NCBI RefSeq assembly: GCF_000003605.2
Contig: NW_003109578.1
Span: 8,753-60,614 of the forward strand
Reading direction: 5' to 3'
DNA length: 51,862 bases
From: Saccoglossus kowalevskii
Lineage: Eukaryota; Hemichordata; Enteropneusta; Harrimaniidae
In this document: positions 32,881 to 45,058 of the stretch, one piece after another
How the letters are laid out: every line of letters starts with the position of its first letter
How positions within the stretch are numbered: position 1 is the stretch's first letter
Position numbers and translations under genes: made by a program
Notes under the pieces: model-generated
Database searches by the model: none
What the model was told of the DNA's origin: nothing
The model's input: only the letters and a program-made list of their open reading frames with translations

Positions 32881-34543
32881 GTATTTAGAGCGAATTTCAA
32901 ATATAATTTATTCACTCCATATTCATACAGTCATTGCGTTACGTATTCTCAATTAATACCTAAAAACAGCTTGTACAAATGTATAATAAAAACAATTTGA
33001 TTGTTAATAATTAAAAAGTGACTGTGTGTGAAGGGAATGTTTAATAGATTTTACAAAGGTAAGAAAGTACATACTGTTCTTCTAATGAGCTAAATGGTAT
33101 TTCACAATAGCACTGACATTTGCTTTTTTCCGTGAATAAGAGATTGTAAAGTTATTTATTTATTTATTTAGAAATGTCCATTAGTATCATCATTATTGTA
33201 CGCACTATTTGATGCACTCATTTATACGTACTTGTTCACGAACCACTGCACTATTCAGTATACGTGCTGTAATGCCATTTAGCTAATGCTACACTACTAT
33301 AAATACGAGGGTCGATATCATGAACGACATTTAATTATTATAATCTATGAACACTGAGGTAACGACGAGGGGAAACAGATTTCCTCTCAGTCTGCATTAT
33401 TAAATGAAGTGACTAGCAATGCACTTTTTAAAAGTAAATATGGGACAACGCATTACGTGCCGTCACGTTGCTCAATTTATTAACTTCCGGAAAATCTCTG
33501 AATATTCATATATCAATTTCTATCAAAGTGTCAGGTATTTCAGTATGCTTCAGTCAATGTATTCTATTTTGTCGACTTTTTTTATTCACACTTCCACACT
33601 GAACTCTTTCACGCTTTTCTATTTGAATAGTTTTTTTATTGTACTCGTGTAAGCAATTAAAAATGGTCATACAAATTTGACGTACTGCACGTGTACATAC
33701 CAAAGAGTCGTACAATGTATGAAATCATATCAAGTCGCAACATATGTTGTTCATATATAAAAAAAAAACAATTTGAAAAGAAAGGTATACTAACAACATG
33801 GTTAAGATTTTGTACTTCTGTTTGTATGTCGTTTTTCCTTGTATCAATGTCACTGTTTTCAAATTCACGTTATTGTTTTGCAGAGCATGATCGTCGATGA
33901 AGCGACAAAGTTGGTAGCTAGGGTGATTTCATGTTATGTCATCACTCATTCCAATTTCGCATGCGTTACATATTCATTATTGGTTTGTTTCATGAACGTA
34001 ACTATGTGCACCATAATTTTGTTTTGCCAACTGAATTAAAGGTTCGAGCTAAATCTCAGGATATCTATATGTTCGAGTGCGTATCCACAAGTAAGAAAAC
34101 AAGCATGAAACGTGGCGGATGAGACCCGTAAGACCAACTAAACCATTACAATCTTGCCCCTTTCATATTTTTTCCTACATTTACCAATAATTTGAATGGC
34201 AACATTAACAGTATTAAAAGCATCAAATTTGACATTTTAAAAAAAAATTTTACATTGTGATCAATCGTTAAATTTTAATTCACTAAATTTCAGATTTGTG
34301 GGGATAATAGTGTTGTTAATAGTGTAATGCTTGTTGCTGGGACAACCAACATCACCAATCCTTATTAGGAAATACAGTAGACTGTGGGGTTTATTTCAAA
34401 GGCCAATGCAATGAAATAAAAACAGTAACAATGAAGAGAAACTGATTAAATATCCACCAATCACTACAAAGACACCGTCACCGGGTTCATTATGATAAAA
34501 TAGAGCTCTGCTTGGTGTTCTTAAATCTGGCATTGTTGCCATA

Positions 34544-34930
34544 CCACGTGACCACTCACCACAACATTTTCAAACTGATTTGCACGCTACATGCCGAATT
34601 GAAGACTAATATGTTTAATGGTTCTGAAGCAGAAGATTTAAAAGCATTTAATGCCATTTTAGGGATACAATTAGTCATAGCGCAAAAAGTCACGTGATAT
34701 TGATAGAGCATATATTTGTGTATCTATAACGAAAAACATCACATTACTGAGATACCCAGAAGTGTGAAAACTGGCGCACTGACGAACCACGTGACCAATT
34801 GTTATAAACTTGCAAACGTTAATCTACTCGGACTATACATGATGTATCCAAAATTTCAGGGTAATGTGGTTAACAGATTTCAGAAGCATTTTTCAATTCT
34901 CAAATATTACGAAAAAAGTCCCGTGATGTG
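34544..34930. repeat. Diverged pair of about 230-bp repeats
   Basis: CCACGTGACCA-type sequence at 34544 and 34787, and AAAGTC(A/C)CGTGAT at about 34686 and 34915, recur in the same order. In between, a CAGAAG...AGCATTT block is shared. They read as two old tandem or adjacent copies. Confidence 0.4.
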
Positions 34931-35939
34931 ACCAGTTTTTCTTTAAACCGATATGGCCGCCGAACTGCTTGATCAATCAAAATCCTGAAGGCCTGGTGCA
35001 CCAGTTCTCATTAAGGACTGTCAGTATGGACAATTTCAGACCATTCCGTTCAGCGGAAGAAGCAAAAGAAGAGGAAATCAGAATCAGAAATGAAATACCA
35101 TGTTGATTATCTATTAAAACGTGAACTAGAAAACGTTCATCTAGTCCTTTAAAATGACTAATTAATATGTTAATGTACTAATACTACTCGACTACAGGCA
35201 ATCGGTTGTCTATGAAATTGACACATAGTATTTGAAATCGTTGGCTATAAATTACTGTATAGACATACAAAACAAGCCATAGTTCCGATACTAATGCGAC
35301 AACACGGTCCGTTAGTACTCTCAAACATGTTTTCAGTTCTTGTTCACGATTAAGTATAAGCTTGCCCACGCCATAAGTCAGCACGATTTAATATAACAGA
35401 TACCAGCCACAGTGCGTGGGTTCTGCTAAACAACTTCTCCCGGCGCCGTAATTGCGCACTCTATGTCGCTCAAAGGCTTATAAATCATAGATCCCAACTT
35501 ATCGTGAAGTCCTTTGGGGTATATGAATTTTCTTCGAAGTCTCTGTAGCATATTTACATCCAGGTATTGCTTATTTCCAGCGCAGGAGAACAGCTTTCAG
35601 ACACAACTGTCAGATTTCATCCTTCAAAATGTTCGGTGTATCGACTATCAATCTGGAAATGAAAGTAGGTGGACAAATTGGCGGGATCATCGCCTTGGGT
35701 GTATTTTCTAATTGGACGTGCTGTAGATTGATGTAGTTCATGTTCATTTCAATCAATCACAAGTACATTTCAAATCTATATACCGGCAATGAATCTCATT
35801 TATACAAACAATTGCAAGTAATTGAGCGTGATGCGTGGTGATCGGAATTGCCTAATCACAGATATGCTAAATTCACTATAAAGGCAGCGCTAATGCCACC
35901 AAGACGGTTTACAACAGAAAATGGCTGAAGTTGATAGAT

Positions 35940-36175
35940 TGTGAATTCGTTTTAGCTTTATTTTTTATTTTTATTTTTAGATAGTTTTAACTTTTGTGTT
36001 TTATATTTCATTCACATTCACTGTTTAATTTACATTCATTCCAATTCAACTCGCATTTAAAATTCGTTTTAATTTTAATATTCAATTCGGTTTAACATTA
36101 TCTTTGATTTTTGAAATCAAATTAACTTTCATTTTCATTTTTCGATTTCTGTTCGTCTGTCCGTCCGTCCGTCAA
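35940..36175. repeat. T-rich degenerate repeat ending in a GTCC run
   Basis: Many irregular copies of TTTTAATTT and ATTCATTT-like words with strong T over A bias, ending near 36155-36173 in repeated GTCC. Confidence 0.5.
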
Positions 36176-36489
36176 CAAATATATACCCTTGAATCGAATG
36201 AGTTTTCAGTATTATTGGTCATCTTTGTCGACTGATTACTTGTACCTGTAGTAGCACAGGGAGTAGCACCTATGTCTGAGATAAAGTGAATTCTCTATCA
36301 ATAAGATGATATAATGGCACATGTGGCGGCGTTCAGATCATCAAGTCGTACGCAACACCTTTCACTCAGGTGCTAATATCGCAATATTCTTTACGACGCG
36401 TCGTATTTAGTCTCTTTATTAATAACTTCTTCTTATGACGATACGGTGCTTGAAGTGCTGAACAATAGAATAACGCATTGTATTTATAC

Positions 36490-36670
36490 TTTATATAACA
36501 CAAAATGTAATTTTAAATATAAAGGTGGAAATGAGATGTAAAAAAACTAAAATTGTAAATACGAATAAGAATGTAACAGAACGATAAAGTGATTTGAAAA
36601 ACGTAAAACTATCAGTGAAGGGTAAAACGAGTTATAAATTGAAATAATGATGCAAGTAAAATTTAAAGCG
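36490..36670. repeat. A-rich region with the opposite strand bias
   Basis: Words such as AAAACTAAAATTGTAAA and ACGAATAAGAATG show A and G bias, roughly the complement of the T-rich block at 35.95 kb. Confidence 0.4.
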
Positions 36671-36956
36671 ATTTTTTTTCAAATAGTTAAAACCTTTTGC
36701 AAATGACATTGAAACATTGCTTTAAAACTAATTTAAATTTTAAAAGAAGGAATATTTGACGTCATGTGACAGGTTTGTATTGACCTCAATAAATTGAGGT
36801 TCATTGCAAATGAAATGCACGAAAGACCATAGGTGACACTACAAAACAGAATTCAGAATGTGGAAGAAGTTCCAAAGAGGACTTGGTGAAAGTCCCTCAT
36901 TGTATCAACCGAGTGAGATAAGGCGAATATGCCGACTGTCACCATTCGCAAAATAG

Positions 36957-37120
36957 TTAAAGCGGAGGAGTCGTCACCTGATTTGCGTCAGATAGCCATA
37001 GCATGTCATTGTTTACAAACAAGTACATACCCACGAGCATTTGCGTTTTTCGCGTATGTTGTTATCGTCGATTGGAACTCAATTCCCGCGCGTGCGCAGG
37101 TGACGACCCTCCCGCTTTAA
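36957..37120. mobile_element. TTAA-flanked MITE with good inverted termini
   Basis: TTAA at 36957-36960 and 37117-37120 bound a 156-bp element. The left end is AGCGGAGGAGTCGTCACCTG. The right end, reverse-complemented, is AGCGGGAGGGTCGTCACCTG, 18 of 20 identical. The interior is CG-rich on the right and noncoding. Confidence 0.75.
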
Positions 37121-37612
37121 ATTATGAATTACGGCGCATGCGTCAGTATAGATGCACCTTACTCTATATGAATATACATAGACAAATGAACGGAGTGAAA
37201 TGCCAATAAAAATGGACGCGATAGTAGAAGAACTCGGACTCTCACAATTTAGATCTCTCTGATACAAGGGGAAACTACGACTTAGATTTTACTAAATTAC
37301 ACTTGAACCATATAACGGCTGTGTTACTTTGTTCCCAGTAATTGGAATCCCCTAGTTTATCTAAAACTGCAAAGCTGAGTGGTTCTACCGAATAAACCCC
37401 ATTATAGACTGAGCGGAAAGCAGATCGCACGAACTGAAGAGAGTGACACGATGATCAATAAGGTCACCACAAAAATTCCGTCGTGTCAATAAATCTGAAT
37501 CGGTTTTTGCATTCCATGTGTACACTGTTATGGTAATTTGTGTGTGGCTGGTATGTATGAATCGAATCTCTAAATCATATGTGATATGTTAACAGTAATA
37601 ACATAATGGACA

Positions 37613-37650
37613 TTCCACCAAGACATAATTTTGTCTATGTAAAAAGTTTA
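37613..37650 (+). repeat. Dispersed repeat, copy 1
   Basis: Begins ATAATGGACATTCCACCAAG and resembles 38983-39027. Confidence 0.4.
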
Positions 37651-38982
37651 CAATATTTTTTCGGCATATATTCTAATTAGATGTTAGCTGATTTGAATTC
37701 TCGCAACCGTTTGTTCCTGTTGTCCTGTTTAAGACATCAAAACACGAGAATACGTTTAAAAACGACAAATAAAATAATGAATTTAAAAACAAGAAAACAA
37801 GATTTAATTATAAAATTAACTAAACACGAGGGATATTGGCCTAATCTTCTTCTGAGTTGCCATATACTATAGTTAAAATCGATGTAAATTTGTAAAGGTT
37901 TGTCGAAAGATACGTATACACGACTGTGTGGAGACTTGACAGCAATCCTTATTCAACGATGTGCAGAGCCCATGAGTTGACACGAACAGAACCTAAAATT
38001 ACTATAAGATGCTCATCTTTTCACTACATAATAATAATATTAATCCTGTCTGTCAATCAAAAAGTGCCAAAAATGTGCATTTCGTTATATTCAAACACGA
38101 TAAATATTACTTTGATGTAATATGCGATTAAATGTTCACAATGAATAATGTGTTTATTAATAATACAATAATGTGTGGTGTTTTAATCACCAGGCAAGAC
38201 AGACAAATCATTTTATAAAACATTCACAAAATACTGTTTGTTCTGTATTGTACCTTACATTTTACTCACATGTTCGGGTTCAAGTATGTTTGATAAAAAC
38301 ATGAGTGCACTGTTACTAGGATCACTTGTTTGCAACTTTATTCATGTCAATTTTATACTTATCCTAGGTATGTTTTCTACTTGTTTCATTCAAAGATTTA
38401 CATTCCCAGAGCACTTCACTCTATAACATTTACATATTATGGGCGTGAGTTTGACCTCGCGTTCGTGTATCAGTACACTTTTTCTGTGATCTTGTAAAAT
38501 CCCCTCAGATATCACGATTTTGGTTTGATATTGGATATGATATTATTTAGAAACTGGGTCACATATCTAAATAATAGGATATGTTTATATCGTGCTGGAA
38601 AGCTGTATTGTGTGTGTCGATTATTTGACGTAAAATATACAGATGCTTGAGAGAGCGCATGCATGCTCTTTTGAGTAAAGTTGTTTCAATTTAGTGCATA
38701 AGGCCATTTTCCACTCACTGCGAGATCCCGCATTATGCGTGAAATCGAACGTAAAAACAGGAAAAGGTGTAGCGCCATAGTGACGTCAAAACATCGCATG
38801 GGATTCAACAAACGCGAGGTTATTTCCTTTCTTAATAATGTGCTATACACATTCGATGATGGTACCGCAACGCCATATTCCCACTCATAGATCGGCATAT
38901 GAACATAGAGCTATGAAATAAGGAAATTCAAATTTCAGGAACAAATCAGCCGTCTCCAAAATAATAACTTTATAGATTTCCA

Positions 38983-39027
38983 ATAATGGACATTTCACCG
39001 AGACATATTTTGTTTCGGTCAAAGTGT
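38983..39027 (+). repeat. Dispersed repeat, copy 2
   Basis: Begins ATAATGGACATTTCACCGAG. The pair stays similar for about 40 bp. Confidence 0.4.
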
Positions 39028-42000
39028 TGATTGTTTTTAATATCTTTATAGATTTCCATCTCATGTGAAGATCGCGTAGATTTGTCCGTGTTTTTTTTTT
39101 TTTTTGTTTTTTTTTATTCTAGGGCGATGTAGCAATCCGAAATACAAATTGACATGATTATGAAAATATAGACAGCCCAAAGATGATGTAACCGTGACGC
39201 AAACTCTTCTATTAGAAACAAACAAACATGACATGTTACAGCATTGATTATTCAAATTTCAGCATCAGTTGTTGTTGTTGTTACGTAAAAATCGCATTGT
39301 TGATCATTTGCGATTGTACTTTATAGTATAGGTGTTTATTGATTTCAGACTTCTAGAAAATTAAATAACAGTACCTAATCGTGGTGACGTCATATATGAA
39401 CTACTCCATTGAAAGTGTTAATAACAAAGTGAAAAACGCGTTCATCAAATTATTGAAATCTAGTGTGTTAGTTTCGAATTTTATTTTGTTTACCTAAATT
39501 CTCGCAAAAAGGCAATGACCAAATAACAACTAAACATTTACGAAATGTGTTGACCCATTCCACACCCAGCACAATGTTTGCAGCCACGGTTATTTGGATG
39601 ATGTTCACAAACAAAATCACGTATTGTCATCGTTTACAACACACGTCTACCAGATACTGATTACTGAAAATGTCCACGACACAAGCAAAAAAAAGAGCGA
39701 CAGTTACATGCTGTGTTGCATTTCTTGGAGATTGATTGGAAGCGGTCAACTGGCAATAAGCTTGCTTGTGGCGCCGTTATTGATGCACGAATTTTCATCA
39801 GCTTAGTTTGAATGTGACTTTAACCGTCGTATTTAAAAGAAGTATAAAAATAACTTATCAAGTCCCGTGACGTCCCCCCTCCCAAAAAAACGACAGCCTT
39901 ATATATCAAAGAAATAGAAAATAAAAACGAAAACTCGGGTTGTGAATCGTTTCAATTTACGTTGTTACAGATTATACTTCAATAATTGCATTTGAATTCA
40001 TTGGATGACTTGCTGTTGCTGTCGCTCTGTTGTATACGTAGTGTCTAAGTTAAAGTTCAAGAACGTGAGGAGAGCACATGTCGACACCAGATACGAGTTC
40101 CTCTGTACCATCACGGAATTGGCGTGGCCACGGTTGCCAAGGGTCAACTGTATTTGCGTTAGGACTCTTGTGCTACGTTGCTAGGAACAGAGCTCAGACA
40201 AATGTAATACTTTATGGTGTCTATTTTCATTTAGTTTTTATAAGTATGTTGCTAACAATAATACTGGTTAACATTTCAATTACATTGAAACATTGAAATA
40301 CAATACATAGCGGTTTTTTTTCAAAATTCTTAGTAGAGTGGTATTTTGAAAGGAACAATCATGAATCCGAGCCGAAATATTTTGAATAATATTAATAATG
40401 AATAAAATTCCAATAAAATTGAGAAAAAAAACAATAGTGATAATGTAAAACAATTATCTTGTAAACAATAATGTATTTCATTTTTCTGCGTTTTGAATGA
40501 AAATCTACTAAATGTTTAGACCACAAAAACGCCGCGCCGCTAAATCAAACAGGTTGATTCTTTCAAATCCAACAGCTCCAGCAATATTCCTTGGACTAGT
40601 AAATTCCTGTACTTCTGCAAAATGCCCTATGAGTTCGAATACGGCACGCTTGTTTTTGTCTTGTTGTTGTTGTTGTTGTTGTTTTTGTCACAAGGGCGAC
40701 AATTCAACTATATTCAATACATCTATATATGCTCAGCTGTCTCGCCTTCCATGCATGTCCTGCCACATATGGACTGTTTGTCGATTTACTACAAATCGAA
40801 CTGACATACCCCCAGAACCTCGACGCACCTGAACAAGGGAACGTCGAGAGTTAACACAGCAAAATCAGTGCAGTTCGACAATTGACAATTAAATCATCTA
40901 AACTAAAGTTGTGTCTAAGCATAACACACACAAGATTATAATAAACAATTGCTCTAAATGCAAGGAGTTACACTAGTCGTCGCCTGGTGGTAGTAAGCAC
41001 ACGCCTCCTGTTTAACAACAGATCATAATGTTGAACTGTCTATCTCAATCGATTTTCCGCTGGCTTTCCTTCTACCCCAAGCAAATATATATTTTTGCCT
41101 ATGAAGAATATTAGAAGAAGATTTGCCATGAATGAGCTGTCTCGCTTTGCATAATTTATAAAACAAAATGACGACGGTATTTATATCTTCTCCTCATAGC
41201 CCCGTACATATACATATACATACATATATGATATCTAAAGGGTTTACTTCACCAGCGACTTTCAGGGTCGGTAAGATTTACTCGAATACGTATTTAAAAC
41301 ACATATTCCGCATACATTCGGGTATATTTAGGTGAGTACTCATGAATATTAATGAAATCATTTGCATGTTTCAGTGTGGTGGCAGTGCACACATTTCAAA
41401 CCGTGTACACATTCACGGAATATAGACAAATAAAATCATTTCTTAACGGTGCATAACTTGTTTCCGTCTGATTTGCCAGGAAATATGCTACGCCATGCGT
41501 CTCGTCAGCGTTGAGCTGGGTATTTTAAAAACGGTGTGGGTTTATTTAGGTAATGGCCTGAAAACATATGCTTGTTCACTGGAAGAATTGTTTTTCTAGT
41601 AGCTTCAATAAATATTGTTTTTTTAGTAGCAGTCGATCTGGAAAACGTTTTTTACTCACCAAAATAGAATGATTCCTGTGTACGTGTACTCAAAATTCTT
41701 GCCGTTGGTACTCCATGTAAATTGATTGTATATATATAGTTATTCGTAAAAGTACATTGGCGTATCACTGACACGTACGTAGGGCTCGAAACTCACCGAG
41801 GTCACGGATGCAATTTCCGAGATGCCCAATCTGAACGCCTTGATGCTCTTTAGTTAAACATTTCACAATTCCAATCAGTTCAATGTAATTCATTTTTAGA
41901 AATTGTGTTTTTAAACCTGGGCGCCTTCTGAATACAAGCGTTCAAGCCCAGCTTACATGGGCAGATTCCTAAAATGACTCGTGGCCGATGTGTCATTTAC

Positions 42001-44460
42001 AAGATGTTGGCCATAAGTGTGGGTGATACTCTCGAATACCGTGGCGATAAACGACGAGTTGTGATTAGTAATAAGTATACCACAACAAATCAATAAAATA
42101 ACGAAAAACATAAAGAAACTACTTCACACCTTATTGATGCCAAATGGAACGGACCATTTGCATAAAAACAAAAGGTTCAGTGCTTTTCGTTAGCTTACAA
42201 ATCAAGAGTTGTTATCAAACCTCTTCATTTGTAATAATCCATCATACAGTATTGAATTGTATGCTTTGACTTCCACTTCTAGATCTATTTTCACTGATCG
42301 AAGTTCAGAAATGCCCGATCATACATTATTCTGCATATACAAGATGTGATTTATTTATCGACTTATGTGAAAATTATAATTGTGGGTGATTTAGTTACAG
42401 AAAAAACATCCACGGACATGATATCAAGTCACATGACGAAAAATGGCATAAATATAACAGACCGGCAGTCCTCTTGTGAGACTTGACTTGACAGCACACT
42501 ACCTGAAGTATTTTTCTGCCGCCAAAATGTAGGTACAACATATTTGCTACATACTTGTATGCATTTTTTTCAATAATTTCTGTGTTAATTTTGAATCATA
42601 TATCTTTGGGAAGAAATCTGAAAAGATGGTGCTGGTTTATTTTGTGAAAGGTGTAAAAAGTAGGCGAGCGTTCGAAGGGTTAAGGTTATCGTAATAAAAC
42701 CAGTTGTTAAATACGTAATGTTATTTGTCGTGTTATGAGTGTTCCTGATTTCGACTGAACGGCCACTTGTTATTTACATCATGTATTAGAGTATTGTGTT
42801 TACCTAAACATGGAACCGTTATCTGTTGCTTTCACTAATGTTGGCACACAAACTCATTTTGATGCATAACAAATTGTTACAAATGCCATTAAAAAATATT
42901 TTGTTTAATACAAAAACAGATTTACAATACAAATATTGGATATATTTCGCCCTAAGCAATCCTATAGAATTGCTACATTGAACAAACTTATTGCAGTATT
43001 ACAACGTTCAATATTTGTATAAATCAATGCTTAAAGTTCACAGTCCTTTAACAAATATCGAATAATGGTGCCATCCACGACGGGAAATGATGTGCGAAAT
43101 TTTTCAGGCAGTATTTTTTGTGTAAATGACAAGTATAGCTCGTATTGTTGGCAGCCTTTATGTCTTTTTGTAAAAGGTTATTCCTAGAAATGATTAAATA
43201 TTCATAAACCATTAGTATTCAAACTGGGAGCAACAGTTTAACACACTGTGATATATATATACACAATATTTTTTGTCAGTAAAATTAATGAAAAGATATA
43301 CGCGCTATTGGCAATGGTAGGTGTCAATTTGTATATCACAAAAGCGTGGTATAAATGTTATAGTGGCAATCTTCCCTGCAACAGTGTTGGTTAAAATTAT
43401 AACCTAAATTATATTTTGTCTATTCTTATGCATAAACCATGTTTATACAAAAGTGATATTAAATTATATTAAATCATTCCATTTAGAAAAACGCATCATG
43501 CTATTCTGTAAAACTAGCAAGGGTTCATTTTTATTAAATAAAACAAGCCGTTAACAAATAAATAAAAAATGTATATTGTGTTCAAAACGTGCTTTGACAT
43601 GATTGCGGCTTGTGAATATGTTCAATACTCATGCAAGCTTAGAATGCTGTATGTGACATACCAAATCATTGTGTTAAGCTTTTTGTGAATTTTCTGAAAA
43701 TGTTGTGAAAATAATGTTGCAAAACTGTTTTAAATAGAAATTCATTGTTCTCTGTTAACATTTTATGTATACGCTATGGATGTTTTCATTCAAGAAAGTA
43801 TATATACGATAGGATTTATCAATTTATCCTTTCGCAAATTAAACCAAATGCTTCAGCACAAATAAAGTCTGTGTCGTTGTACGGCACCTGGTTTCGAGCT
43901 AACCTTATGGTCCCACTTTGTGCTGCATAGAATCATTTGTTAAATTGGTGCAGTATAAACGCATGGATTGTGCAACAATGAATGTCACCAAATTAGATGA
44001 AGAGGATAGTTTCAAAGATGAGTTTGAGTTCTGCGTGAAAATAGCATACATTTGGTGATTTAGTCTGGAATCTTCCGAAGCTTTTCTAATCAACGTAAAA
44101 TTTTAACGTTTGGGCAAGCATATTATTCTGTAATTGCAATTTGCATGAATAGATGACACACGACTTTCATCAAGAATATAGGACTCTATACACTTCATCT
44201 TGAAACTTCCATGATTTCCAATAATAACCCTGCACAAGACTTAAATGATGAACCAAGTCTACTTTGGCCCCGAATTACAAAATGTTGCTGAACATTCTAA
44301 TGAGCGAAAGCCTGTATGAAATGTAAGTGCGTGTTATTTTGACCCTATAAATTATTTTGCCTGAATTTCCTACTTAATAAGCATGGATTGGCAAATAATT
44401 GGCATATATAAAATAAATAGTATATTGTAATGTTTTTTAGCAAAATAACATTGTTTAATG

Positions 44461-45058
44461 TATGCTGTGAAAATGAATATGGAATAGATATAATCTATAT
44501 ATTTTTGCGAATCAAAAACCATTCCATGATACAGCCTTTGCCTGTGGAGCAAAAAAAATGACGGAAAAAACAATTTGTGGAGTGTTTTTTTTTTTGTATT
44601 GTGGTTGCCATGGAAATATCATACTTGCAAAAGGTGACAACACGGAAAAACAAAATCCACATAACCCAAAAGATTAATATAAAAAAACATGTTACTTTCT
44701 GTACGGGGGGTGAATTAAATTTTCAAAAACTAGGGTCCAGTGGCTCTTCTAATATTGAATGTATGCTGTGAAAATGAATATGGAATAGATATAATCTATA
44801 TATTTTTGCGAATCAAAAACCATTCCATGATACAGCCTTTGCCTGTGGAGCAAAAAAAATGACGGAAAAAACAATTTGTGGAGTGTTTTTTTTTGTATTG
44901 TGGTTGCCATGGAAATATCATACTTGCAAAAGGTGACAACACGGAAAAACAAAATCCACATAACCCAAAAGATTAATATAAAAAAACATGTTACTTTCTG
45001 TACGGGGGGTGAATTAAATGTTCAAAAACTAGGGTCCAGTGGCTCTTCTAATATTGGT
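44461..45058. repeat. Near-identical tandem duplication, unit about 300 bp
   Basis: The copies run 44461-44761 and 44762-45058. I see only two differences: a T-run of 11 versus 9, and one T/G change near the right end (AATTAAATTTTC versus AATTAAATGTTC). The unit has no recognised gene. Confidence 0.92.

Noticed and set aside
40512-40832. 106-codon frame with a run of seven cysteines
   Set aside because: The cysteine run is a translated TTG/TGT microsatellite, not a protein feature.
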